From contig NZ_JAQIJT010000002.1 in assembly GCF_036946125.1 (NCBI RefSeq), positions 2,478,001 through 2,542,000 of the forward strand: a stretch of 64,000 bases of DNA, in the 5' to 3' direction. The notes beneath the pieces are model-generated. The model was given only the letters and a program-made list of their open reading frames with translations. It searched no databases and was not told the origin of the DNA. Shown piece after piece: positions 53,782-62,347 of the stretch. How positions within the stretch are numbered: position 1 is the stretch's first letter; the number at the start of each line of letters is the position of its first letter. Source of the stretch: Sphingomonas adhaesiva (lineage in GTDB: Bacteria; Pseudomonadota; Alphaproteobacteria; Sphingomonadales; Sphingomonadaceae). The position numbers were made by a program, and so were the translations under genes.

Positions 53782-54531
53782 ATGGCCGTTGCGAAGAGAG
53801 GGCGGCCGGCGCATCTGTCGCTGGCCCAGCGGCTGGGCACCGCGATCGTCACCGGACAGAACCCGCCCGGCAGCGTCCTGCCGGGAGAGATCGAACTCGC
53901 CGAGAGTTTCGGCGTGTCGCGCAGCGTGATCCGCGAATCGTTGCGCATGCTCGCGGCCAAGGGACTGGTCGAGAGCCGGCCGAAGACCGGCACGCGGGTG
54001 CGCGGGCGGTCGGAGTGGAACCTCCTCGATCCCGAGCTCCTCGGCTGGATGTTCGAAGGTGCGCCGCCGCTCGGCTTCGTCCGCAGCCTCTTCCACCTGC
54101 GGCTGATCGTCGAGCCGGCCGCGGCCGAACTCGCAGCAGAGCTGCGGACCGGCAAGCAGCTCGGCGAGATGGGCTATGCGATGGAAACCATGGCGCGCCA
54201 CGGGCTGGCGACGGACATCGGTCGCGCCGCGGACCAGCAATTCCACGCGCTGATCCTGGAGGCGACGGGAAACGAACTGCTGGTCAGCCTGTCCGCCAGC
54301 ATCGCGGCCGCGGTACGCTGGACCACCTTCTTCAAATATCGCGGCGACAAGCATCCCCGCGATCCGATGCCCGCCCATCGCACGCTGTTCGAGGCGATCG
54401 CCGATCGCGATGGCGCCCGGGCGAGGGAAGCGACCAGCCTGCTGATCCAGCAGGCGCAGCGCGATACCGAAAGCGCGATGGCGCGCGAGAAACCGCCGAC
54501 CCACGACGCCTCGGCGTCCCCGGCCGGCTGA
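53782..54531 (+). CDS. FadR-subfamily GntR transcriptional regulator (FCD domain)
   Basis: 249 aa. The winged HTH spans ~15-80: LGTAIVTGQNPPGSVLPGEI, LAESFGVSRSVIRESLRMLA, KGLVESRPKTGTRV. The FCD effector domain follows, with FVRSLFHLRLIVEPAAAELA, DQQFHALILEATGNELLVSL and AHRTLFEAIADRDGARAREA, where the Asp/His pattern (DxxFHxxI...H) forms the metal-dependent ligand site. ATG 53782 has GGAGGG four nt upstream. It lies between GH51 and the arabonate dehydratase, so the probable effector is L-arabonate or a related sugar acid. Likely a repressor acting at the GTCnGAC sites. Confidence 0.92.
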   Translation: MAVAKRGRPAHLSLAQRLGTAIVTGQNPPGSVLPGEIELAESFGVSRSVIRESLRMLAAKGLVESRPKTGTRVRGRSEWNLLDPELLGWMFEGAPPLGFVRSLFHLRLIVEPAAAELAAELRTGKQLGEMGYAMETMARHGLATDIGRAADQQFHALILEATGNELLVSLSASIAAAVRWTTFFKYRGDKHPRDPMPAHRTLFEAIADRDGARAREATSLLIQQAQRDTESAMAREKPPTHDASASPAG

Positions 54532-54555
54532 GCCCGGCGGCCCGCCCGCCGCGCG

Positions 54556-56355
54556 TCAGTGGTTGTCGCGCGGCAGACCCATCGTCTGGGCGATACGCTG
54601 ATATTTCTCCGCGCCCTCCAGGATCGCGCCCGTGCTCAACTGGCCGACGGTCGCGCGCTGGATCTCCTGCCACGGCGTCTGCGCGGCGGGGTAGCGATAG
54701 CCGCCCGCCGCGATCAGCGCGCTGCGCCGCCGGGCCAGTTCCGCCTCGTCGATCAGCACGTCCACGCGCCCGCGCCGAAGGTCGACCCGCACGCGGTCCC
54801 CCGTCTCGATCAGCGCCAGTCCGCCCATCGCCGCGGCCTCGGGGCTGGCGTTGAGGATCGACGGGCTGCCGCTCGTCCCCGACTGGCGGCCGTCCCCGAT
54901 ACAGGGCAGCGCATGGACGCCCTCGGTGATGAGATAGGCCGGGGGCCGCATGTTCACGACCTCGGCCGCACCGGGGTAGCCGACGGGGCCGGCCCCGCGC
55001 ATGAACAGCAACGTCTCCGGCGTGATGCCGAGCGCGGGATCGTCGATCCGGTGGTGATAATCCTCCGGCCCGTCGAAGACGACGGCGGGCCCTTCGAAGG
55101 CGTCGGGATCGGCGGGATCGGACAAATAGCGGTCGCGGAATTCCGGCCCGATCACGCTGGTCTTCATCACCGCCGCATCGAAGAGGTTGCCGGTCAGCAC
55201 GATGAAGCCCGCATCCTCCATGATCGGTCGGTCGATCGGCCGGATGACCGCCTCGTCCTCGATCCGGGCGTCGCGACAATTGTCGCCCATCGTGCGGCCG
55301 TTCACCGTCAGCGCGTCCTCGGCGATGAGCCCCCGCGTCATGAGCTGCGCGACCACCGCGGGGACGCCGCCGGCGCGGTAGTAATCCTCGCCGAGATACT
55401 CGCCCGCAGGCTGGAGGTTCACCAGCAGGGGCACCTTGTGCCCTTCGGTCTCCCAGTCCTCGATCGGCAGATCGACCCCGACATGGCGCGCGAGTGCGGC
55501 GAGGTGGATCGGCGCGTTGGTGGACCCGCCGATCGCGGAATTGACCTTGATCGCGTTGTGGAAGGCGTCGCGGGTCAGGATGTCGGAGGGCCGCAGATCC
55601 GCCGCCACCATCTCGACGATCCGCTTGCCGGTGCGATAGGCGACTTCCTGGCGGTCACGATAGGGCGCGGGGATCGCCGCCGATCCCGGCAGCGACATGC
55701 CCAGCGCCTCCGCCAGCGAATTCATCGTCGTCGCCGTCCCCATGGTGTTGCAATAGCCGGTCGACGGTGCGGACGAGGCGACGAGGCGGATAAACTCGGC
55801 ATCGTCGATCTCGCCAGCGGCCAGCATCTGCCGTGCCTTCCACACGATCGTGCCCGACCCCGTCCGCTCTCCCTTGTGCCAGCCGTTGAGCATCGGCCCG
55901 ACCGATAGAGCGATCGCGGGGATGTTGACCGTCGCCGCCCCCATCAGCATCGCCGGCGTCGTCTTGTCGCATCCGATCGTCAGCACCACGCCGTCGAGCG
56001 GATAGCCGTACAGCACCTCGACGAGCCCCAGATAGGCGAGGTTGCGGTCGAGCCCCGCGGTCGGGCGCTTGCCCGTCTCCTGAATCGGATGCACCGGAAA
56101 CTCCAGCACGATCCCGCCTGCCTCGCGCACGCCCTCGCGCACGCGCTCCGCGAGCACCAGATGGTGGCGGTTGCAGGGCGACAGGTCGCTGCCGGTCTGC
56201 GCGATCCCGATGATGGGCTTGCCCGAACGCAGTTCCTCCAGCGTCAGCCCGAAGTTCAGATAGCGCTCCAGATACAGCGCCGTCATGTCGATGTTCGCCG
56301 GATTGTCGAACCACGCACGGCTGCGCAGCGTCGTCGGGTCGAAGGTCGTGGTCAT
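54556..56355 (-). CDS. IlvD/Edd-family sugar-acid dehydratase (probable L-arabonate dehydratase)
   Basis: 599 aa. The Fe-S cluster Cys residues lie in [20 protein letters not shown] (first), [20 protein letters not shown] (second) and [20 protein letters not shown] (third). [20 protein letters not shown] and [20 protein letters not shown] are further family motifs. The length and these motifs fit the pentonate branch (L-arabonate/D-xylonate dehydratases) rather than the branched-chain amino acid enzyme. It converts L-arabonate to 2-keto-3-deoxy-L-arabonate. It lies 18 nt after the mutarotase gene in the same operon, which runs from a promoter with two GTCAGAC sites. Confidence 0.9.
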   Translation of the reverse strand: MTTTFDPTTLRSRAWFDNPANIDMTALYLERYLNFGLTLEELRSGKPIIGIAQTGSDLSPCNRHHLVLAERVREGVREAGGIVLEFPVHPIQETGKRPTAGLDRNLAYLGLVEVLYGYPLDGVVLTIGCDKTTPAMLMGAATVNIPAIALSVGPMLNGWHKGERTGSGTIVWKARQMLAAGEIDDAEFIRLVASSAPSTGYCNTMGTATTMNSLAEALGMSLPGSAAIPAPYRDRQEVAYRTGKRIVEMVAADLRPSDILTRDAFHNAIKVNSAIGGSTNAPIHLAALARHVGVDLPIEDWETEGHKVPLLVNLQPAGEYLGEDYYRAGGVPAVVAQLMTRGLIAEDALTVNGRTMGDNCRDARIEDEAVIRPIDRPIMEDAGFIVLTGNLFDAAVMKTSVIGPEFRDRYLSDPADPDAFEGPAVVFDGPEDYHHRIDDPALGITPETLLFMRGAGPVGYPGAAEVVNMRPPAYLITEGVHALPCIGDGRQSGTSGSPSILNASPEAAAMGGLALIETGDRVRVDLRRGRVDVLIDEAELARRRSALIAAGGYRYPAAQTPWQEIQRATVGQLSTGAILEGAEKYQRIAQTMGLPRDNH

Positions 56356-56373
56356 GTCAGCAAACTCCGGAGG

Positions 56374-57519
56374 TCAGCGCGACACCGAGACGCGATAGAC
56401 CATGCGATGACGATAGGGCTTGCCCGGATCGACCCGCGCCGAGCCGAACGACGGCTGGTTGGGGGTGTTCGGAAACTTCTGCGGTTCCAGCGCGAAGCCG
56501 TCGCCCATGCGGTACACGTGGCGGCGTTTGCCGACATAGGTGCCGTCGATGAAATTGCCCGAATAGAATTGCACGCCCGGCTCGGTGGTCAGCACCTCCA
56601 GCACGCGGCCGGAGGCGGGATCCTCGACGCGTGCGGCGAGCCCCGGCTCGTCCGTCGCGCCCTTGTCGAGCACGAAATTGTGGTCGTAGCCGCGACCGAT
56701 CACGATCTGCGGGTCGCGGCCGTCGCGCACGCTCAGCCCAATGGCGCGCGGCGTCGTGAAGTCGAACACGGTGCCCGCGACCGCGGCGAGCTCGCCGGTC
56801 GGGATCAATGCCGCGTCGACGGGCGTGTAGCGGCGCGCCGGGATCGTCATCTTCTGCGCGTAGATGCCGCCCGACGACCCCTCCCCCGCCAGATCGAACA
56901 GCGCGTGGTTGGTCAGGTTGACGATCGTCGGCGCGTCGGTCTTCGCCGACATGTCGATCGTCAACGCCCCCTTGTCGTCCAGGCTGTAGGTCACGGTGAC
57001 GTCGAGAGTCCCGGGATAGCCCTGGTCGCCGGCCGGGCTGCGCATCACCATGGTGACGCTGGCCTGCGGCCCCGACCTAACGTCCGTGATCCGCCACACG
57101 TATTGGTCGAAACCCCTGGTCCCGCCGTGGAGCGAGTTGGTCTTGTCGTTGAGCGGCAGCCGATAGGTCCGGCCGTCGATCGCGAACGTCCCGCCCGCGA
57201 TCCGGTTGGCGTAGCGCCCCACCGTCTGGCCCCAGAAGTTCGGCCTGGTGACGTAGCTGGCCGCATCGTCGTAGCCGAGCGTGATGTCGGCGACCTTGCC
57301 GTCGCGGTCGGGCGCGTTGAACGACTGCAGCGTCGCCCCCAGCGTCATGATCCGCGCGCTGACGCCGTTGCTGCCGGTCAGCGTCACCGCCTCGATCGCG
57401 GTCCCGTCCGGCAGCGCGCCGAAACCCGCCCGCACGGCGGTGGCGGCGTCCGCCGACGCGGCGGGAGCCGACGCCGCCAGGGCGAGCAACGGCGCCGTCC
57501 AGTGACCATGTCGCATCAT
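56374..57519 (-). CDS. galM: Aldose 1-epimerase (mutarotase), exported
   Basis: 381 aa. A signal peptide (APLLALAASAPAASADA) suggests the periplasm. GalM signatures: ATLQSFNAPDRDGKVADITL, PLNDKTNSLHGGTRGFDQYV with the first catalytic His, IVNLTNHALFDLAGEGSSGG with the second His, GYDHNFVLDKG, and the base Glu in the region LTTEPGVQFYSGNFIDG. It equilibrates the anomers of the released sugar before uptake or oxidation. ATG 57519 was kept; the gene shares a promoter region with the divergent sugar permease. Confidence 0.92.
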   Translation of the reverse strand: MMRHGHWTAPLLALAASAPAASADAATAVRAGFGALPDGTAIEAVTLTGSNGVSARIMTLGATLQSFNAPDRDGKVADITLGYDDAASYVTRPNFWGQTVGRYANRIAGGTFAIDGRTYRLPLNDKTNSLHGGTRGFDQYVWRITDVRSGPQASVTMVMRSPAGDQGYPGTLDVTVTYSLDDKGALTIDMSAKTDAPTIVNLTNHALFDLAGEGSSGGIYAQKMTIPARRYTPVDAALIPTGELAAVAGTVFDFTTPRAIGLSVRDGRDPQIVIGRGYDHNFVLDKGATDEPGLAARVEDPASGRVLEVLTTEPGVQFYSGNFIDGTYVGKRRHVYRMGDGFALEPQKFPNTPNQPSFGSARVDPGKPYRHRMVYRVSVSR

Positions 57520-57569
57520 TCCTGCCCCCTCCCGCCGGACCGCATCGCGGTTTCGGCATTGACCCTCAT

Positions 57570-57594
57570 ATGTCAGACCATATAGTCAGACATA
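57570..57594. promoter_or_regulatory. Paired GTCAGAC operators between mutarotase and permease
   Basis: ATGTCAGACCATAT (core 57572-57578) and TAGTCAGACATAAT (core 57585-57591) lie 13 bp apart, between the divergent galM/dehydratase and permease/GH127 operons. Both match the GTCnGAC consensus seen at 53691. The arrangement allows one regulator to control both operons. Confidence 0.7.
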
Positions 57595-57647
57595 ATAGCG
57601 GGTGGCAAGCGGCGCAGATCGCGGGTCACAAAAATAGGGAGGATGGA

Positions 57648-58964
57648 ATGGCAGGTCCGATCGGTTCAGCGGCTCCAGCGGCACCAGCGGGGGCGCCGGT
57701 CGCGGGCGGCGGCTACGGCAAGGCGTTGACGCTGCTGGCCAGCCTGTTCTTCATGTGGGGCTTCATCACCGTCATCAACAACACGCTGCTGCCCCATCTG
57801 CGCAGCGTCTTCGACCTCAATTACACCCAGACGACGCTGATCGAGAGCGTGTGGTTCATCGCCTATTTCTTCGCCTCGATCCCGTCGGCGAAGCTGATCG
57901 AGCGGGTGGGATATCAACGCTCGCTCGTGATCGGCCTGCTCGTCATGGCCGCGGGCGCACTGGGCATGATGCTCGCCGCCAGCCTGCCGTCCTACGGCGT
58001 CACGCTGCTGATGCTGTTCGTCATCGCCAGCGGGATCACGCTGCTTCAGGTCGCGGCCAACCCCTATGTCGCGGTGATCGGCCCGGCGGAAACATCCTCG
58101 TCGCGCCTCAACCTCGTCCAGGCGATGAACTCGGCCGGCACCATGCTCGCGCCGCTGTTCGGCGCCTATCTGATCCTGGGCCGTTCGCGCGGCGGCACCG
58201 CGGAGACCGGAACCGTGCTCACCCAGGCGGAGCGCCTGGCCGATGCCCAGTCGGTGATCCTCCCCTATGCGCTCGTCGCGGTGGTGCTGGTGGTGCTGGC
58301 GGTGGTGATCGCGCGCTTCCCGCTCCCGGCAATGGGCTCCGCCACCAGCCGCGTCGCGAAGGAGGAGCGCGGGCGCCACTCGCTGTGGGCGCACCGCAAC
58401 CTCGTCTTCGGCATCCCCGCCATCTTCATCTACCTGATCGCCGAGATCGGAGTCGCCAACCTGTTCGTCAATTTCGTCTCGCAGCCGGAAATCGCCAACA
58501 TCACCGCGGAACAGGCCGGACGCTACCTCACGTTCCTGTGGGGCGGGATGATGGTCGGCCGCTTCGCCGGGTCGGCGATCATGCAGCGCATCCCCGCGGA
58601 AACCGTGCTGGCGGCGTTCTCGGTCGGTGCGTTCGTGGTCATGCTCGTCACCGTCTTCACCACCGGGCCCGTCGCGATGTGGGCGCTGATCTCGGTCGGG
58701 CTGTTCCACTCGATCATGTTCCCGACGATCTTCACGCTGGGCATCAAGGGGCTGGGTCCGCTGACCGAGGAGGGGTCGGGCCTGCTCATCATGGCGATCG
58801 CCGGCGGCGCGCTGGTGGTGGTGCAGGGCTGGCTGGCCGACCGCTACGGGCTGCAGGCGTCGTTCCTGCTGACCGCGGCGTGCGAACTCTACATCCTGTT
58901 CTACGCGCTGTGGGGCGCGAAGGTGACCGCGCCGCTGGCGGAGCCGGTGATCGAAACGATATGA
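57648..58964 (+). CDS. FucP-family sugar:H+ symporter (MFS)
   Basis: 438 aa with 12 predicted membrane helices. The first helix region is FFMWGFITVINNTLLPHLRS, the FucP-type signature with a conserved Asn pair and the 'WGF' motif. Others include GITLLQVAANPYVAVIGPAE, SSRLNLVQAMNSAGTMLAPL and FLWGGMMVGRFAGSAIMQRI, all typical of the fucose/galactose/glucose permease group. It probably imports L-arabinose. GGGAGG precedes ATG 57648; the open frame reaches 57570, but those residues cover the operator. It overlaps the GH127 gene by 4 nt. Confidence 0.93.
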   Translation: MAGPIGSAAPAAPAGAPVAGGGYGKALTLLASLFFMWGFITVINNTLLPHLRSVFDLNYTQTTLIESVWFIAYFFASIPSAKLIERVGYQRSLVIGLLVMAAGALGMMLAASLPSYGVTLLMLFVIASGITLLQVAANPYVAVIGPAETSSSRLNLVQAMNSAGTMLAPLFGAYLILGRSRGGTAETGTVLTQAERLADAQSVILPYALVAVVLVVLAVVIARFPLPAMGSATSRVAKEERGRHSLWAHRNLVFGIPAIFIYLIAEIGVANLFVNFVSQPEIANITAEQAGRYLTFLWGGMMVGRFAGSAIMQRIPAETVLAAFSVGAFVVMLVTVFTTGPVAMWALISVGLFHSIMFPTIFTLGIKGLGPLTEEGSGLLIMAIAGGALVVVQGWLADRYGLQASFLLTAACELYILFYALWGAKVTAPLAEPVIETI

Positions 58965-61324
58965 GCGGGATGCGCTCGACCCGGCGCGAGCTGCTCGTGG
59001 GAACGGCCGCGGCGGCGAGCCTCGGCTTGCCGCTCGGCGCCGCGAGCGCCGCCTCGGGTGTCGTGCGCGCCGAGCCCGTTCCGATGCGCTACGTGCGGCT
59101 GAAACCCTCCCCGTTCCAGGATGCCTTCGCCGCCAATCGTCGCTATCTGCTGTCGCTCGATCCGGAACGGCTGCTCCACAATTTCTACGTCTCCGCCGGC
59201 CTGCCCGCGCCCGGACCCGTCTATGGCGGCTGGGAGGCGCAGGGGATCGCGGGACACAGCCTGGGCCACTGGCTGTCCGCCTGCGCCCTCGTCGTCGCCA
59301 ACACGGGCGACCGCGCGATCGCGGCGCGGCTCGACCATGCGCTGGCGGAGATGGCGCGCATCCAGGCCGCGCACGGCGACGGCTACATCGGCGGCACCAC
59401 GGTCGAACGCGGCGGCAGGACCGTGGACGGCAAGATCGTGTTCGAGGAGGTCCGCCGCGGCGACATCCGCACCGGAGGGTTCGATCTCAACGGCGGCTGG
59501 GTGCCGCTCTACACCTGGCACAAGGTGCAGGCGGGGCTGACCGACGCGCATCGTCTGGCGGGCAACCCACGCGCCCTGCCGGTGCTGCTCGCCATGGCCG
59601 GCTATCTGGCGGGCGTGCTGGAGCCGCTCACCGACGCGCAGATGCAACAGGTGCTGCGCGCTGAGCATGGCGGCCTCAACGAGAGCTTCGCGAACCTCCA
59701 TGCGATCACCGGCGCGCCCCGCTGGCTGCGCCTCGCCGAGAAGATCCGGCACAAGGCGGTGCTCGATCCGCTTACCGCCGGCATCGACAGCCTCGAGGGG
59801 CTGCACGCCAACACCCAGATTCCCAAGGTCATCGGCCTCGCGCGCCTTCACGAACTGACCGCGCGCGCCGACCAGGCCGCGGCGGCGCGCTTCTTCCACG
59901 CGCGCGTGACCGGGCACCACAGCTACGTCATCGGCGGCAATTCGGAACGCGAACATTTCGGCGCCCCCGACAGGCTCGCCGCGCGCGTCACCGAGGCGAC
60001 GTGCGAGGCGTGCAACAGCTACAACATGATGAAGCTGACGCGGCATCTGTATGGCTGGCAGCCCGACGCGCGATGGTTCGACTATTACGAGCGCGTCCAG
60101 CTCAACCATATCCTCGCGCACCAGCGGCCCGACACCGGGCAGTTCGTCTACTTCATGCCGCTGGCGAGCGGCGCGCGGCGCAGCTACTCCATGGCGGAGG
60201 ACAGCTTCTGGTGCTGCGTCGGGTCGGGGATGGAAAGCCATGCCAAGCATGCCGATTCGATCTTCTGGCACGACACCGGCGGTGGCGGGACGCTCTACGT
60301 CAACCTCTACATCCCCAGCCGGCTCGACTGGCCGGAACGCGGAGTGGCGCTCGACCTCGACACCACCATGCCATTCGCAGGTCGGGCGACGCTGACGATA
60401 GGGCGCGCGCCGCGCACCGCGCAACGGATCGCCCTGCGCATGCCGGGCTGGTCGAGCGGAGCGCGACTGATGGTCAACGGCCGACCCGCCGCGGTGGTGG
60501 CCGAACGCGGCTATGCGATCCTCCAGCGGCGATGGGCGGCGGGCGACCGGATCGACATCGACTTGCCGATGCGGCTGACCGCCGAGGCACTGCCCGACGA
60601 TCCGAGCATCGTCGCCTTTCTCCACGGCCCGCTCGTAATGGCCGCCGACCTCGGTCCCGCCGACGCGCCCTTCGACGGGGTCGAGCCGGCACTCGTCACC
60701 AAGGGCGCCGCGCCGGACGCGCTCGCGGCCGACGGGTCGGGAGGCTTTCGCACCACCAGCGCAATCGGCGAACCTCTGTCGCTCCGCCCCTTCTTCGCGC
60801 AGCACGAGCGGCGCACCGCGGTCTATTTCCCGACCTTCAGCGCGGCGGGCTGGTCCGCGGCGCGGACGGATTACCTCGGCCGCGCGCAGGAGGCGAAGGC
60901 GTTGGCACGGCGGACCGTCGACATCTTCCATCCCGGCGAGATGCAACCCGAACGCGACCACGATTTCGTCTCGGCCCGGAGCGATGTGGTGAACTGGGCC
61001 GGGCGACCGGGACGGCGGCTGCGGCCCGGCGCCCGCATGGACTTCGCCATGACGCGTGCCGAGGGGCCTGCGATCCTGCGCGTGATGGTGGTGGCCGGGG
61101 ATGCGGATCGTCCAATGGCGGTCACCGTCGACGGACAGCCCGTGCCACCCACGGGGCGCGGCGACCGCACGGGCGAACGCTTCGCGCTGCTCGACCATGC
61201 GATCCCCGCGATGGGCGCGCAGGGTCGCCCGCGCGCGATGGTGTCGATCATCGCCGGACGGGACGATGCCGTCATCTACGAAGTACGGATGCTGACCGCT
61301 CCGGACGCGGCCTCCACGACCTGA
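58961..61324 (+). CDS. GH127 (DUF1680) beta-L-arabinofuranosidase-type hydrolase
   Basis: 787 aa. A twin-arginine-like signal STRRELLVGTAAAASLGLPL precedes the mature enzyme. The (alpha/alpha)6 barrel shows GGWEAQGIAGHSLGHWLSAC, NGGWVPLYTWHKVQAGLTDA and AEHGGLNESFANLHAITGAP. The GH127 zinc-thiolate site is intact: the Glu/Cys of TEATCEACNSYNMMKL and the Cys pair in DSFWCCVGSGMESHAKH, one of which is the nucleophile in characterised HypBA1. It removes beta-L-arabinofuranosyl residues, complementing the alpha-specific GH51 enzyme. Overlap of 4 nt with the permease shows co-translation. Confidence 0.92.
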   Translation: MSGMRSTRRELLVGTAAAASLGLPLGAASAASGVVRAEPVPMRYVRLKPSPFQDAFAANRRYLLSLDPERLLHNFYVSAGLPAPGPVYGGWEAQGIAGHSLGHWLSACALVVANTGDRAIAARLDHALAEMARIQAAHGDGYIGGTTVERGGRTVDGKIVFEEVRRGDIRTGGFDLNGGWVPLYTWHKVQAGLTDAHRLAGNPRALPVLLAMAGYLAGVLEPLTDAQMQQVLRAEHGGLNESFANLHAITGAPRWLRLAEKIRHKAVLDPLTAGIDSLEGLHANTQIPKVIGLARLHELTARADQAAAARFFHARVTGHHSYVIGGNSEREHFGAPDRLAARVTEATCEACNSYNMMKLTRHLYGWQPDARWFDYYERVQLNHILAHQRPDTGQFVYFMPLASGARRSYSMAEDSFWCCVGSGMESHAKHADSIFWHDTGGGGTLYVNLYIPSRLDWPERGVALDLDTTMPFAGRATLTIGRAPRTAQRIALRMPGWSSGARLMVNGRPAAVVAERGYAILQRRWAAGDRIDIDLPMRLTAEALPDDPSIVAFLHGPLVMAADLGPADAPFDGVEPALVTKGAAPDALAADGSGGFRTTSAIGEPLSLRPFFAQHERRTAVYFPTFSAAGWSAARTDYLGRAQEAKALARRTVDIFHPGEMQPERDHDFVSARSDVVNWAGRPGRRLRPGARMDFAMTRAEGPAILRVMVVAGDADRPMAVTVDGQPVPPTGRGDRTGERFALLDHAIPAMGAQGRPRAMVSIIAGRDDAVIYEVRMLTAPDAASTT

Positions 61325-61337
61325 CGTCAAGTGCCAA

Positions 61338-61365
61338 GGGGGGCTGCGAGGCCCCCCCCCCCCCC
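61338..61365. other. GNRA-loop hairpin running into a 14-base C tract
   Basis: Between convergent GH127 and lactonase genes, GGGGGGCT (61338-61345) can pair with GGCCCCCC across a GCGA tetraloop. The right arm continues as an uninterrupted run of 14 C (61352-61365). It could act as a terminator hairpin although a T-run is missing. Homopolymers of this length are also prone to slippage and to sequencing error. Confidence 0.5.
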
Positions 61366-61384
61366 GCGCGTCAGTCCGCCGCAC

Positions 61385-62263
61385 TCATTCCGTCACGGCC
61401 AGCCTGGCGAGCGGCAGCCGCTGCCCCGGCGTATCGACCTTGAAGGAGAAGACGTTGCCCGCCTCCGGCTGCGCCGCGAGCGCCGCGGGCGACAGGCCGA
61501 CGCGCGCGCTGGTGGCGTAGGCGGTGCGTCCGTCGGCACCGCCCAGCGCCACCTTGGTGATGTTGGCGGCCGGAAGCCGGACCTCCGTGACGATCGCGCC
61601 CGCGGGATCGTAGAGCCTGGCGCGCCAGCCGCCCCACAGGCCGACCCAGACGTTGCCCGCCGCGTCCACCGTCACGCCGTCCGGATGACCATCGTCCGGG
61701 TCGATCCGCGCGAAAACCCGCACCTCCCCGGTCGCCCCGTCGCCCGACAGCGCGACCGCGTGGATGATCCCGCCCACCGTATCGACATGGTACAGCGTGC
61801 GACCGTCGGGCGACACGCCCGGGCCGTTGGTAATCACGACCGGCTCGATCGCGCTGGTCTCCACCGAGCGGCCGTTCCAGCGGTGGACGCGACCCGTCGC
61901 CTGCCGCTCGCCGTCGTCCATGCTGCCGAACCACACGCTGCCGTCGGGCGCGACGGTGGCATCGTTGAGCCGGTTGCCGGGCAGATCGGGCTCGACCTGT
62001 GCCAGATGGGCGAAGTCCCCGCTGACCGGATCGAAGCGCGCGAGACCCGTCTGCAGACCGGCGAGCAGCACGCCGCCCTCCGCCGGAACCACCCAGCCGA
62101 CCGGCGCCGGCGCGTCCCACGCCCGCGTCGTGGCCGAGCGGGGATCGTATCGGTGCACCCGCTGCCCCTTGATGTCGACGAACCACAGCATGTCGTCGCG
62201 CGGATCCCAGCACGGCCCCTCCCCCAGCTGCGCCGCACCGTTCCAGATCGTGATCGTCGCCAT
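61385..62263 (-). CDS. SMP-30/gluconolactonase-family sugar lactonase (probable L-arabinolactonase)
   Basis: 292-aa six-bladed beta-propeller. Metal ligands are visible: Glu in AAQLGEGPCWDPRDDMLWFV, Asn in LPGNRLNDATVAPDGSVWFG and the TNGPGVSPDGRTLYHVDT region, and Asp in DDGHPDGVTVDAAGNVWVGL. Such lactonases open aldonolactones; in this locus L-arabino-1,4-lactone to L-arabonate is the natural choice. AAGGAGAG lies just upstream of ATG 62263. It is divergent from the aldehyde dehydrogenase gene, with a GTCAGAC operator between. Confidence 0.92.
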   Translation of the reverse strand: MATITIWNGAAQLGEGPCWDPRDDMLWFVDIKGQRVHRYDPRSATTRAWDAPAPVGWVVPAEGGVLLAGLQTGLARFDPVSGDFAHLAQVEPDLPGNRLNDATVAPDGSVWFGSMDDGERQATGRVHRWNGRSVETSAIEPVVITNGPGVSPDGRTLYHVDTVGGIIHAVALSGDGATGEVRVFARIDPDDGHPDGVTVDAAGNVWVGLWGGWRARLYDPAGAIVTEVRLPAANITKVALGGADGRTAYATSARVGLSPAALAAQPEAGNVFSFKVDTPGQRLPLARLAVTE

Positions 62264-62325
62264 GCGCTCTCCTTTTCCCGGTCCGGCTGTTGTGACTCCG
62301 GGCGAGCGCCCCTATAGACGCTGTT

Positions 62326-62338
62326 AAGTCAGACATAA
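62326..62338. promoter_or_regulatory. GTCAGAC operator between lactonase and aldehyde dehydrogenase genes
   Basis: AAGTCAGACATAAAGG, with its core at 62328-62334, matches the right-hand site at 57583 (TAGTCAGACATAA). It lies 10 bp before the ATG at 62348 and overlaps its ribosome-binding site (AAAGG at 62337-62341), so bound protein would block expression. Confidence 0.68.
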
Positions 62339-62347
62339 AGGTTGACC

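Noticed and set aside
58901..61384. An 827-codon minus-strand open frame opposite the GH127 gene
   Set aside because: The plus strand carries the GH127 zinc-site motifs and an ATGA overlap with the permease; the antisense product is Arg/Gly/Asp-rich with no family features.
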